Source of the DNA: JALJPB01 sp963933115
GTDB lineage: Bacteria > Pseudomonadota > Gammaproteobacteria > Enterobacterales > Alteromonadaceae
Length of the DNA: 7,045 bases
Assembly (NCBI GenBank): GCA_963933115.1
Contig: CAWVSL010000073.1
Location: 1 to 7,045 of the forward strand
Reading direction: 5' to 3'
The position numbers were made by a program, and so were the translations under genes. The notes below the pieces were generated by a model. That model had not been told where the DNA came from, searched no databases, and was given only the letters and a program-made list of their open reading frames with translations. Each line of letters opens with the position of its first letter. Position 1 is the stretch's first letter. This document shows positions 1 through 6,940 of the stretch, piece by piece.

Positions 1-2638
1 AGAATCTAAAGCCAACCGTGCGTGGTCTATTAGACACAACTTTTGGAGTAAACTGTTGTGTATCAACATACAGAGTAGCACTTTCATCTGTTAAGTTATC
101 GATAAATAGCTCTGCTTTCCATTCGTCGTTAGTTACGCCAAAGCTTAAATTAGCTAAAACGTAGCTTTCTTGTACATAACGACCAGCCTCGAAGGTTTCA
201 CCGTTACTATCTTGGTAATTAACACCAGAGTAAACGTCAGCCTCTTTTTGAATTGATAAGCCTGAACCTGTGCCATAGATTAAATTAGTGGCATCTTCTA
301 CCACATAAGCATCCATGGTCATACCGGCAAGTCTTTCTCCGGTATAACTGATTGAACCGTTAACGTAACCCGTTAACTCATTACTGATTTGATAGAAATA
401 TTGTGCTTGTAAGTTACCTGAAAATTCAGCTGAGTAAGGTAATCTACTACCCACTGATGGAGCTATACCGTCAAGCACATCATTAACAGAGGTAAGTTCT
501 GTGTCAATAAAACTAAACGCACCCGTTATGATTAGGTTGTCAGTAGCAGCCCAACTAAAATCTCCATCTATCCCTTTAATTTCAGCATCACCAACGTTAT
601 CAGTAAAGACTAGGAAACTAATATTAGTGGGGTCAAACCGTGAGGTTTGTAGATCTGATATTTTTGAATAATAGGCAGTAGCATTAAAGCGTAAGGTTTG
701 ATCAAATAACGTTGATTTAAAACCAAGTTCAAAGTTATCTAAACTATCGGTTGTTGAATAAACCGGTATACGGAATCCTTCAAAAGAACCTTCTTGACTT
801 GTAGCTGAACCGCCACCAACTCGGTTAGTTACAGGAGGTCTAAAACCCTCTGAGTACGAAGCAAATAACATGACTCCGTCTGATACTTTCCAATCAAGCG
901 ACGCTTTGATAATCGTATCATCTACCGTTAGCGAGCCATCATCATTAACTAAACTGGTATCTAACTGACCACTGGCAATAGCAGCTTGAATTGAAGCGGC
1001 TTCTTCTGCGCCAAAAAACTCAGTTAGCGCGGCATCACTGCCATCACCAAATGCTTGTAGCCTTCCACTTACGTCAACCGTTGACGTTGAACCTCTATAA
1101 ATGTCGTCAATTTGATACCAACGAGCGCCAAAGCTTGCCGTGACTGTATCTGTAATATCATAATCTAACTGACCAAAGACAGCGATTTGATCTATGGTGT
1201 GAGTAACATCATTGATAAAGCTCACTTCAGATGAAAAAGGTCCACCATCAGTGTTAATACCATCAGTACCTGGAAGTGTTCTTTGCATATCAGTAAAGTA
1301 AGGTAATTCAGTATTTGCTATATTAAATAAGCCAACCGTTGATAATTCTTGAGTGTCATAAAAAACACCGGCAGTAAGACGCAAGCGGTTTTCCGCTGAA
1401 GTATTGATACGAAATTCATGGGTGGTACGTGATGTACTGGTTTGTTCTTTATAAAATTTAGTGGGGTCAACACATTCTTGCGCTTCAGGAGTTCCCGCAT
1501 AACTACAAGAATAGTAGGCCGAATATAAACCACCGTTAGTATAACCAGTGTAATCAATGGTTGAATTAATATCTCGGTCTAAGTAACCACCGGTGTAAAC
1601 AACATCCAGTTGGTCAAGTCTACCTTCTAATGTCCAGGTCGTTAAACCAAAGTCATCATTGTTGTTTTCTGGTGTAAAGCGATTAGTTGATGTCTCACCG
1701 TCAAGGTTTGGATCATAAGCAAACACACCTTCAGTATCGAGCGACTGTTGGGTATGTTGAACCAAAAGGTTCCACTCATCGTTAATCAAATACGATAAGC
1801 CAAAGCGAGCACCAGCATAGTTTGCCGTGTTAAAGTTATCTTCGACCAAACCATCATTTCTAGGAGCCGTTACTGGCACACTTTCAGGGTTAGTTAATAC
1901 ATCACCAGAAATTCGACTGATGACGACAGCACTACCTGCGTAACCACCTTCTCCAGGGACGTTGAGTATGTTATCAATCCAACCCCCTTGGTAATCATTA
2001 TAAGTAGCAACACGTACGGCAAGTGAATCAGTTAACGACATATTGACATAAGCTTCAACCGAGTTACTTAAATCGCCACCTTTTGTTGAACTAGTGCTAG
2101 TATCAAAACCTGCAGCAAAGCCATCATGTGTTGGTTTATTTGTAATTAAGCGAACTGTGCCTGATTGAGAGCTAGCACCAAAAAGTGTACCTTGTGGGCC
2201 AGGTAAAACTTCTACACGTTGAATATCTGTTGCGTAGACATCTAAATTACGCCCTTGCATTGATACCGGTTGTTCATCTAAATAAAAGGCGACAGACGGT
2301 TGTAATGCTTGTACCGATGATACAGAAATAACAGTTTGTGAGGTTGCAGCGCCACGAATATATATTTCATTCTGGCCAGGGCCTGTACCTTGAAAGATTA
2401 CGTTGGGTAGAAACTCTACATATTGGTCAAAATTTGAAACACCAAGTTTTTCTAGGCTATCACCTGTTAAAGCTGTTACGGTAATCGGAACATCTTGAAT
2501 AGACTCAGAACGTTTAGTTGCAGTAACTTCAATTACTTCTATTTTTGCTTTTTGTTGCTTTTTTACTTCTTCAGCATAGACGGTACTTGATGCAGCTATA
2601 GCTGTTAGCACAGCGTAATGTAGCTTATTGAATCTCAT
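1..2638 (-). CDS. TonB-dependent outer-membrane receptor, C-terminus cut by window edge
   Basis: Energised by TonB-ExbB-ExbD, such receptors import scarce or bulky ligands across the outer membrane. Translation from the ATG at 2638 stays open for 879 codons to the window edge. Residues 1-22 look like a signal peptide, with a Val-Tyr-Ala cleavage site. A TonB-box-like stretch (IEVIEVTATKR) covers 33-43. The plug domain follows to about residue 155, including RVEVLPGPQGTLFG from residue 141 and then an ITNKP motif. The rest reads as alternating beta strands of a barrel, ending in NRPRTVGFRF, which normally lies only a few residues before the terminal aromatic residue, so about 885-890 residues are expected in total. 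The only two cysteines are C378 and C389, probably in one outer loop. AAAAGG lies 8 bases upstream of the start. It is divergent from the BCCT carrier. The family is certain; the ligand (siderophore, glycan, osmolyte or other) is unknown. Confidence 0.93.
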   Translation of the reverse strand, partial: MRFNKLHYAVLTAIAASSTVYAEEVKKQQKAKIEVIEVTATKRSESIQDVPITVTALTGDSLEKLGVSNFDQYVEFLPNVIFQGTGPGQNEIYIRGAATSQTVISVSSVQALQPSVAFYLDEQPVSMQGRNLDVYATDIQRVEVLPGPQGTLFGASSQSGTVRLITNKPTHDGFAAGFDTSTSSTKGGDLSNSVEAYVNMSLTDSLAVRVATYNDYQGGWIDNILNVPGEGGYAGSAVVISRISGDVLTNPESVPVTAPRNDGLVEDNFNTANYAGARFGLSYLINDEWNLLVQHTQQSLDTEGVFAYDPNLDGETSTNRFTPENNNDDFGLTTWTLEGRLDQLDVVYTGGYLDRDINSTIDYTGYTNGGLYSAYYSCSYAGTPEAQECVDPTKFYKEQTSTSRTTHEFRINTSAENRLRLTAGVFYDTQELSTVGLFNIANTELPYFTDMQRTLPGTDGINTDGGPFSSEVSFINDVTHTIDQIAVFGQLDYDITDTVTASFGARWYQIDDIYRGSTSTVDVSGRLQAFGDGSDAALTEFFGAEEAASIQAAIASGQLDTSLVNDDGSLTVDDTIIKASLDWKVSDGVMLFASYSEGFRPPVTNRVGGGSATSQEGSFEGFRIPVYSTTDSLDNFELGFKSTLFDQTLRFNATAYYSKISDLQTSRFDPTNISFLVFTDNVGDAEIKGIDGDFSWAATDNLIITGAFSFIDTELTSVNDVLDGIAPSVGSRLPYSAEFSGNLQAQYFYQISNELTGYVNGSISYTGERLAGMTMDAYVVEDATNLIYGTGSGLSIQKEADVYSGVNYQDSNGETFEAGRYVQESYVLANLSFGVTNDEWKAELFIDNLTDESATLYVDTQQFTPKVVSNRPRTVGFRF

Positions 2639-2694
2639 ATTGATTACCTTTTGATGTTTTAATTATGTTTTGTTTATGTTTCGAGTTGATATTA

Positions 2695-2706
2695 TTAGAG
2701 CTCTAA
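2695..2706. repeat. Perfect 12-bp palindrome upstream of the receptor gene
   Basis: TTAGAGCTCTAA is a perfect palindrome 57 bases upstream of the receptor start. A possible minus-strand -10 box (TATAGT, 2711-2706) adjoins it, so it would lie at or just after the transcription start. That suggests an operator, but no -35 box fits well and the regulator is unknown. Confidence 0.3.
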
Positions 2707-2765
2707 CTATATTCGTGATTTGCCATAGCTTAACACGTATTATGATTTTCTTTAATAAAATTTAT

Positions 2766-2784
2766 CGGCTATTAAAAACAGCCG
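2766..2784. repeat. Inverted repeat in the receptor-carrier divergent region
   Basis: CGGCT and AGCCG flank a 9-base A/T-rich centre, forming a GC-rich dyad in otherwise AT-rich DNA, midway between the two divergent genes. It has no adjoining T-tract on either strand, so it is not a good terminator. A regulator-binding site is possible. An 8-bp palindrome, TGTATACA, follows at 2797-2804. Confidence 0.3.
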
Positions 2785-2832
2785 CAAAATAGTCTTTGTA
2801 TACATTTTGTTTGTCTGAGCCATATAGACTTG

Positions 2833-2860
2833 TTTACAGAATGATTTAAGTAGATATAAT
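2833..2860 (+). promoter_or_regulatory. Sigma-70 promoter of the BCCT carrier
   Basis: A -35 box TTTACA (2833-2838, five of six consensus bases) and a consensus -10 box TATAAT (2855-2860) are separated by 16 bases. Transcription would start near 2867, giving a leader of about 24 bases. The -10 box lies inside an 11-base palindrome, GATATAATATC (2853-2863), a position where a repressor could block RNA polymerase. Confidence 0.7.
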
Positions 2861-2879
2861 ATCAATACAAATCAAATCT

Positions 2880-2885
2880 AGGGGA
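2880..2885 (+). promoter_or_regulatory. Ribosome binding site that fixes the TTG start of the carrier
   Basis: AGGGGA ends 5 bases before the TTG at 2891. An in-frame TAG at 2879-2881 rules out any longer protein, and the next in-frame ATG lies inside a membrane segment near residue 94. TTG is therefore the only sensible start. Confidence 0.75.
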
Positions 2886-2890
2886 ATCAT

Positions 2891-4852
2891 TTGCCTTTAC
2901 CTATAAAGAGTCAATTAAATAAAAGGGTATTCGTTAGTGCCTCGTCCATCATTATTGCACTTTTGCTTTATACAGTAGCGCTACCTAATCAAGCACAAGC
3001 GTTATTTACCTTCATCCAGTCAAGTATTGTCGATAATGGCAGTTGGTTTTATGTGCTAACTGTAGCCTTTATTTTCTTCTTTGTTATTTTCTTAGGATTT
3101 TCGCGCTATGGCAGTATTCGTTTAGGGCCTGATCATTCAACACCTGATTACCCATTAGTCACTTGGCTGTCAATGTTGTTTGCCGCAGGTATGGGTATTG
3201 GCTTAATGTTCTTTGGTGTGGCTGAGCCTCTGATGCATTATGTATCACCGCCTACTGCGGAAACGGGCACCATTGCAGCGGTCCAAGAAGCAATGAAGAT
3301 GACGTTCTTCCACTGGGGGCTCCACGCTTGGGCTATATATGCCATCGTTGCGTTAGTCCTAGCTTACTTTAGTTATCGCCACAATTTACCTCTGACCTTA
3401 CGTTCTGCTTTATACCCTTTAATTGGTGATAAAATTTATAAATGGCCAGGGGATTTAGTTGATACTTTTGCTGTAGTAAGTACTGTCTTTGGTATTGCCA
3501 CTTCACTTGGCTTAGGTGCTTCACAAGTTAATGCCGGTTTTAGTTATTTGTTTGAGATTGATGTTTCTACCACTAATCAAATAATTATAATGTCTGCGAT
3601 CACCTCGCTTGCGGTTATCTCTGTTGCGACAGGGTTAGATAGAGGTATTAGAATACTATCAGAAGCGAATATGATTTTGGCTGTTGCTTTATTAGCATTG
3701 ATTTTTGTCCTTGGTCCAAGCGTATTTTTATTGAAGGCTTACTTACAAAATATTGGTGCTTATTTATCCGATTTAGTACATAACACCTTTAACTTGTTTG
3801 CTTATAAGAAAACAAATTGGATAGGCGGATGGACAATATTTTATTGGGGTTGGTGGCTCGCATGGGCGCCTTTTGTTGGTTTATTTATTGCTAGAATTTC
3901 TCGTGGCCGTACCATTAGAGAATTCATTTTAGGCGTAATGCTGATACCAACGGTCTTCACTTTATTGTGGATGACAATTTTCGGCAATAGTGCAATTGAT
4001 TTAGTCCATAATCAAGGGATCGTTTCTTTGGGTGAGATGGTCAGCCAAGATTCATCAGTGGCCTTATTTGTCTTTCTTGAAAACTTCCCATTAACCTCAA
4101 TGCTTTCTTTTATTAGTGTCTTAATGATAGTGATCTTTTTTGTCACCTCATGTGACTCTGGCGCTATGGTAGTTGATATGATTTGTTCCAATGGTAGCAA
4201 TGAGACCCCATTGTGGCAGCGTGTTTATTGGGCCGTGGGTATTGGTATAGTCGCCGCAATATTGTTAGTTGCAGGTGGGCTTAATGCACTACAAACCATG
4301 ACAATTGCAAGTGCTTTACCTTTTGCTATCGTACTATTACTAGCAATTGTTGGCTTAATTAAAGCTTTAAGGGTTGAAGCTTTTAAACAAGAAAGCCAAT
4401 TAATAACAGCAATTCCTCATTCAAGTAGTGATAATAGTGATAGCTGGCAACTGCGATTAAAAAGTATTGTTGATTTCCCAAACAAGGCCAATGTCAATAA
4501 ATTCATCAATAAGACCGTTCTTTCTGCCTTTGAGTCATTTGCTAAAGAACTTGAAGAAAATCAAATTAATGTCAATATTTCGCATGAAGGCGGGTTAAGC
4601 TTAATTGTTGGACACGGCGAAGAGCAAGAATTTGTTTATCGGGTATTCGCTAAAAAATATTCTCAACCAGACTTTGTTATTGAAGTCGATGAAGATGAAG
4701 ATGAAGATGATCAAAGTTACTACAGAGCAGAAGTTCACTTGGTTGAGGGCGGACAAGATTATGATATTATGGGTTGGTCAAAAGCATCAGTAATTAATAA
4801 TATTATTGACCAGTACCACAAGCATATGCACTTTCTACATTTAGTACGTTAA
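2891..4852 (+). CDS. betT: BCCT-family choline/betaine-type transporter, BetT-like
   Basis: This is a secondary carrier of the inner membrane for quaternary-ammonium or related solutes, such as choline, glycine betaine, carnitine or DMSP. At 653 residues it has the BetT layout: a 12-helix core to about residue 495, then a long cytoplasmic C-terminal domain. Residues that match the betaine-binding aromatic box of BetP by spacing are all present: W142 and Y150 in helix 4, and W319, W321, W322 and W325 in the family signature, followed by FIARISRGRTIREF. The C-terminal domain keeps BetT-like stretches (EEQEFVYRVFAKKYSQP, then HLVEGGQDYDIMGWSK and a final HMHFLHL), a region linked to osmotic control in BetT. 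Residues 100-104 read GMGIG as in Na+-coupled BetP, whereas proton-coupled E. coli BetT has Asp at the last of these positions, so Na+ coupling is inferred. No bet enzymes are in view, so the substrate, and hence the symbol, is tentative. Confidence 0.93.
   Translation: MPLPIKSQLNKRVFVSASSIIIALLLYTVALPNQAQALFTFIQSSIVDNGSWFYVLTVAFIFFFVIFLGFSRYGSIRLGPDHSTPDYPLVTWLSMLFAAGMGIGLMFFGVAEPLMHYVSPPTAETGTIAAVQEAMKMTFFHWGLHAWAIYAIVALVLAYFSYRHNLPLTLRSALYPLIGDKIYKWPGDLVDTFAVVSTVFGIATSLGLGASQVNAGFSYLFEIDVSTTNQIIIMSAITSLAVISVATGLDRGIRILSEANMILAVALLALIFVLGPSVFLLKAYLQNIGAYLSDLVHNTFNLFAYKKTNWIGGWTIFYWGWWLAWAPFVGLFIARISRGRTIREFILGVMLIPTVFTLLWMTIFGNSAIDLVHNQGIVSLGEMVSQDSSVALFVFLENFPLTSMLSFISVLMIVIFFVTSCDSGAMVVDMICSNGSNETPLWQRVYWAVGIGIVAAILLVAGGLNALQTMTIASALPFAIVLLLAIVGLIKALRVEAFKQESQLITAIPHSSSDNSDSWQLRLKSIVDFPNKANVNKFINKTVLSAFESFAKELEENQINVNISHEGGLSLIVGHGEEQEFVYRVFAKKYSQPDFVIEVDEDEDEDDQSYYRAEVHLVEGGQDYDIMGWSKASVINNIIDQYHKHMHFLHLVR
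4688..4711 (+). repeat. In-frame GATGAA hexanucleotide repeat in the carrier
   Basis: Three perfect GATGAA units followed by GATGAT encode most of an acidic run, E598-D607, in the carrier's C-terminal cytoplasmic domain. E. coli BetT has a short basic/polar stretch at the corresponding place. Gain or loss of units by slippage would keep the reading frame, so length may vary between strains. Confidence 0.75.
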
Positions 4853-5358
4853 CTTTTAAAAGAGTCAACGTCAGCTTTATTGCTAATGCGGGTGTTGATG
4901 GTATTTAGTATTAACAGCGGTGCTGCGTCAATTTCATTTGCATTCAGCATTGCTGCCAACCGCTCTACTGCCGAGAGTAATTGAGATTGCTCCCATTGAG
5001 CTAAGTTAGTAAAGTTATCAATAAAATGCTCTTGCAGTGGCTGCGGAGCATTGAGTAATTTTTCGCTACTTTTTTCGGTTAAATAGAGCCCTACCTTACG
5101 TTTGTCTTGGGTACTTCGGACTCTTAAAATAAGTTCTTTACTTTCTAATCTATCAATAATATTTGTCACTGTTGCTGCACTTAAGTTAACACTTTTCGCT
5201 ATTTGACTTGAATTTACGCCAGAGGCTTTATCGATTTCAAGCATAATCAGTAATTGTGGGCTAGTTAAGCCAGAAGTTTTATTGAGGTGCTTTGAATGTA
5301 AATCTATAGCGCGAATGACTTTTCTTAACGAAATCAATAATTCTTGGTGGCTTTTCAT
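4849..5358 (-). CDS. MarR-family regulator, CosR/EctR-like
   Basis: This 169-residue protein is a winged helix-turn-helix DNA-binding regulator, expected to act as a dimer. The winged helix covers about residues 31-100, with the recognition helix near 60-72 and the MarR wing signature (D85, R87 within RSTQDKRKV). The flanking parts recall CosR/EctR proteins, which repress ectoine synthesis and compatible-solute carriers in Vibrio and halophilic methylotrophs: LRKVIRAIDLHSKHLNK at 11-27, then APQPLQEHF and a WEQSQLLSAVERLA stretch, and DAAPLL near 144-149. This subfamily call is from remembered family patterns, not an alignment. The ATG at 5358 has AAAAGGA 7 bases upstream. The gene converges on the BCCT carrier, sharing TTAA between the stop codons, which supports control of solute uptake. 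The last 20 or so residues after the conserved part are an unremarkable polar tail. Confidence 0.9.
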   Translation of the reverse strand: MKSHQELLISLRKVIRAIDLHSKHLNKTSGLTSPQLLIMLEIDKASGVNSSQIAKSVNLSAATVTNIIDRLESKELILRVRSTQDKRKVGLYLTEKSSEKLLNAPQPLQEHFIDNFTNLAQWEQSQLLSAVERLAAMLNANEIDAAPLLILNTINTRISNKADVDSFKS

Positions 5359-5422
5359 TTTAAGATCCTTTTAATCTGAATTTCTATTAGTTTAAGCAAA
5401 ATTCAAAGCAGCGGATAGAGAA

Positions 5423-5446
5423 ATTATCTTAATAGGTCTAATTAAG
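5423..5446 (-). promoter_or_regulatory. Candidate regulator promoter with overlapping operator
   Basis: On the minus strand GATAAT (5428-5423) is a good -10 box about 65 bases before the MarR start, but the -35 region is poor. It abuts a 19-base dyad, CTTAAT-N7-ATTAAG (5428-5446), about the size MarR dimers bind. Autoregulation is inferred from position and symmetry only. Confidence 0.35.
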
Positions 5447-5599
5447 GTATTGTGGGTATTAACTTTATTAAAAAATATGCTACTCCAAAGTTAACTCAGG
5501 GCAATACCAAGAGCAGTAAATGAGACTTCCTGTTCATGGAAAGAGTAAAACCAAATTATTCATTATCTAATTTATTATCAACAACGGCTATGCAATTTA

Positions 5600-5632
5600 A
5601 TCATTACTCAATACCAATGGTTGAGTAATGAT
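5600..5632. repeat. Perfect 12-bp inverted repeat (hairpin)
   Basis: ATCATTACTCAA (5600-5611) and TTGAGTAATGAT (5621-5632) are exact reverse complements around a 9-base loop. The hairpin lies 71 bases upstream of the EamA permease start. Neither side continues into a T-tract, so it is not a typical intrinsic terminator. A degenerate relative may lie at about 5491-5524, sharing ACTCA, the 9-mer CAATACCAA and AGTAA(A)TGA in the same order. It may be an operator, an mRNA leader structure or a small dispersed repeat. Confidence 0.7.
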
Positions 5633-5703
5633 GCTATTTAGTTACCAAAGTATATGTTGAACATGGTTTTACAATTGAAAACCTAACAGAGGAGTGACGC
5701 TTA

Positions 5704-6597
5704 ATGGACAATGAAAAAAAAGGCATGATATTAGGCTTAATAGGTGTAACTGCCTTCGGCTTAACACTTCCCGTGACTAAAATTGTACTACCCTACATGA
5801 ACCCTATATTTATAGGTTTAGGTCGAGCTGTTATTGCTGGTTTAGTTGCATTAGTATTACTTTTTGTTTTTAAACAGAAAATTCCTAATATTAAACAAAT
5901 TAAGCAATTACTTTTAGTAAGTTTAGGTGTTGTTATTGGTTTTCCTGTACTTTCTTCATGGGCAATGCAGTATGTTCCTGCTTCTCATGGTGGTGTTGTT
6001 TTAGGAATATTGCCCTTAGCAACAGCCGTTGTGGGTGTACTTATAGGTAATGAAAAACCCAGTATATACTTCTGGATTTGCAGTGCTACGGGTACCGCCT
6101 TAGTCGTCAGTTATGCTTTACTTCAAGGTGTTGGTGGTCTTAATATTGCCGATTTAGCTTTGTTAGGTGCCATTATTTCAGCTTCAGTTGGCTATGCTAT
6201 CGGCGGTAAGCTATCTAGAGATATTGGTGGTTGGCAAGTCATTTGTTGGGCTCTAGTTTTATCGTTACCCTTTATTTTAATACCGGCAATAGTAAACGCC
6301 CCTGAATCATTTTTAAACATCCCCTTAAGAATTCATTTTAGTTTTTTATATTTGGCATTAATTAGCCAATTGTTCGGATTTTTTTTCTGGTACAAGGGAT
6401 TGGCGCTCGGCGGTATTGTCAGAGTAAGTCAAATGCAACTCTTTCAACCTTTCATTACACTGTTTTTTTCCGCATTGTTTCTTGGTGAAGTCATTGATGT
6501 GGTCACACTAGTATTTGTCGTTTTGGTTGTTTGTTCTGTTTGGCTAGGTAAAAAAATGCCTATTGCTACAAACCTTAAAGTAACTGATCAGGTTTAA
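5704..6597 (+). CDS. EamA/DMT-family permease
   Basis: This is an inner-membrane permease of the drug/metabolite transporter superfamily, whose members mostly export amino acids, metabolites or toxic compounds. The 297 residues match the usual 10-helix form: two EamA repeats, about residues 8-138 and 148-282, separated by the hydrophilic loop near GGLNIADL. Family traits include a conserved small-residue stretch, SSWAMQYVPASHGGVVLG, at 84-101, a Glu-Lys-Pro turn at 117-119, and LFLGEV with E262 before the last helix. The short N-terminal MDNEKKG and the Lys-rich end of helix 10 suggest both ends are cytoplasmic. ATG 5704 is chosen over the ATG at 5725 because AGAGGAG is properly spaced before it. 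It is divergent from the MarR gene, an arrangement also seen for the PecS-PecM pair, but this regulator does not look like PecS. The substrate is unknown. Confidence 0.93.
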   Translation: MDNEKKGMILGLIGVTAFGLTLPVTKIVLPYMNPIFIGLGRAVIAGLVALVLLFVFKQKIPNIKQIKQLLLVSLGVVIGFPVLSSWAMQYVPASHGGVVLGILPLATAVVGVLIGNEKPSIYFWICSATGTALVVSYALLQGVGGLNIADLALLGAIISASVGYAIGGKLSRDIGGWQVICWALVLSLPFILIPAIVNAPESFLNIPLRIHFSFLYLALISQLFGFFFWYKGLALGGIVRVSQMQLFQPFITLFFSALFLGEVIDVVTLVFVVLVVCSVWLGKKMPIATNLKVTDQV

Positions 6598-6720
6598 TGG
6601 TAGAGGAGATCTGGGTTAGGGTTATATATTTGTAGATGCCTTTGCTAATAATGAAATGCCAACCACCATACTTAATCATCTAATGTTGAATCAGTAATTA
6701 CCATTTTTGACGAGTTAGTT

Positions 6721-6771
6721 ACACTAGTTAAATAAGTTGGTAATTCACATATAACTGCTGAGTTAATTTGA
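6721..6771 (+). repeat. Imperfect direct repeat, copy 1 (upstream)
   Basis: This matches copy 2 at 6941-6988 in order: ACACTAGTTA, TAAGTTG, CACATAT, ACTG and AATTTGA, roughly 39 of 50 aligned positions with three small gaps. Where copy 2 has the ATG of the next gene, this copy has ATA, so it looks like a decayed duplicate of that gene's 5' end. Confidence 0.5.
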
Positions 6772-6796
6772 ATTCGCAATTGGAGGTGTTCAATAG

Positions 6797-6825
6797 GTGA
6801 AGTCAAACTGCTTTATCTGTATAAT
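6797..6825 (+). promoter_or_regulatory. Candidate promoter with GC-rich discriminator
   Basis: A consensus -10 box, TATAAT (6820-6825), is followed directly by CCCGCGC, a GC-rich discriminator of the type seen at growth-rate- or stringently controlled promoters. The best -35 box is weak: GTGAAG (6797-6802) at 17 bases. It would drive the partial gene at 6969 with a leader of about 137 bases. Confidence 0.4.
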
Positions 6826-6940
6826 CCCGCGCATTGAAGAACTGCCGTAGCACTAATACCTTAGTAATTCTATCGATTTGGCACTAGGGACCGTTAAAAT
6901 ACCATTACGACGCTGTCCTTTGTTAGAAAAAGCACCAGCA

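Larger units (their letters stand above)
5359..5703. other. Non-coding divergent region between regulator and permease
   Basis: I see no credible gene in these 345 bases. Besides the operator candidate and hairpin listed separately, it holds an 8-bp inverted repeat, TTAACTTT (5459-5466) with AAAGTTAA (5487-5494), separated by 20 bases. AGAGGAG at 5688-5694, 9 bases before the permease ATG, is that gene's ribosome binding site. No promoter for the permease stands out. Confidence 0.6.

Noticed and set aside
1318..1557. 79-codon open frame on the minus strand
   Set aside because: It lies in another frame inside the TonB-dependent receptor gene, and its product has no recognisable features.
4012..4200. 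62-codon open frame on the minus strand
   Set aside because: It is antisense to well-conserved BCCT coding sequence and has no supporting motif.
4605..4793. 62-codon open frame on the plus strand
   Set aside because: It is a shifted reading of the carrier's C-terminal domain; its Lys/Met-rich stretch comes from the GATGAA repeat read out of frame.
5600..5632. Hairpin as an intrinsic terminator
   Set aside because: The stem is AT-rich, neither strand continues into a T-tract, and no gene ends nearby.
4849..6597. MarR and EamA genes as a PecS-PecM pair
   Set aside because: The arrangement is similar, but the regulator has CosR/EctR-like stretches and lacks features I associate with PecS.
6598..6700. 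Short open stretch reading GYIFVDAFANNEMP as a gene remnant
   Set aside because: It is only about 25 codons between stops, with no recognised family and no start or ribosome binding site.
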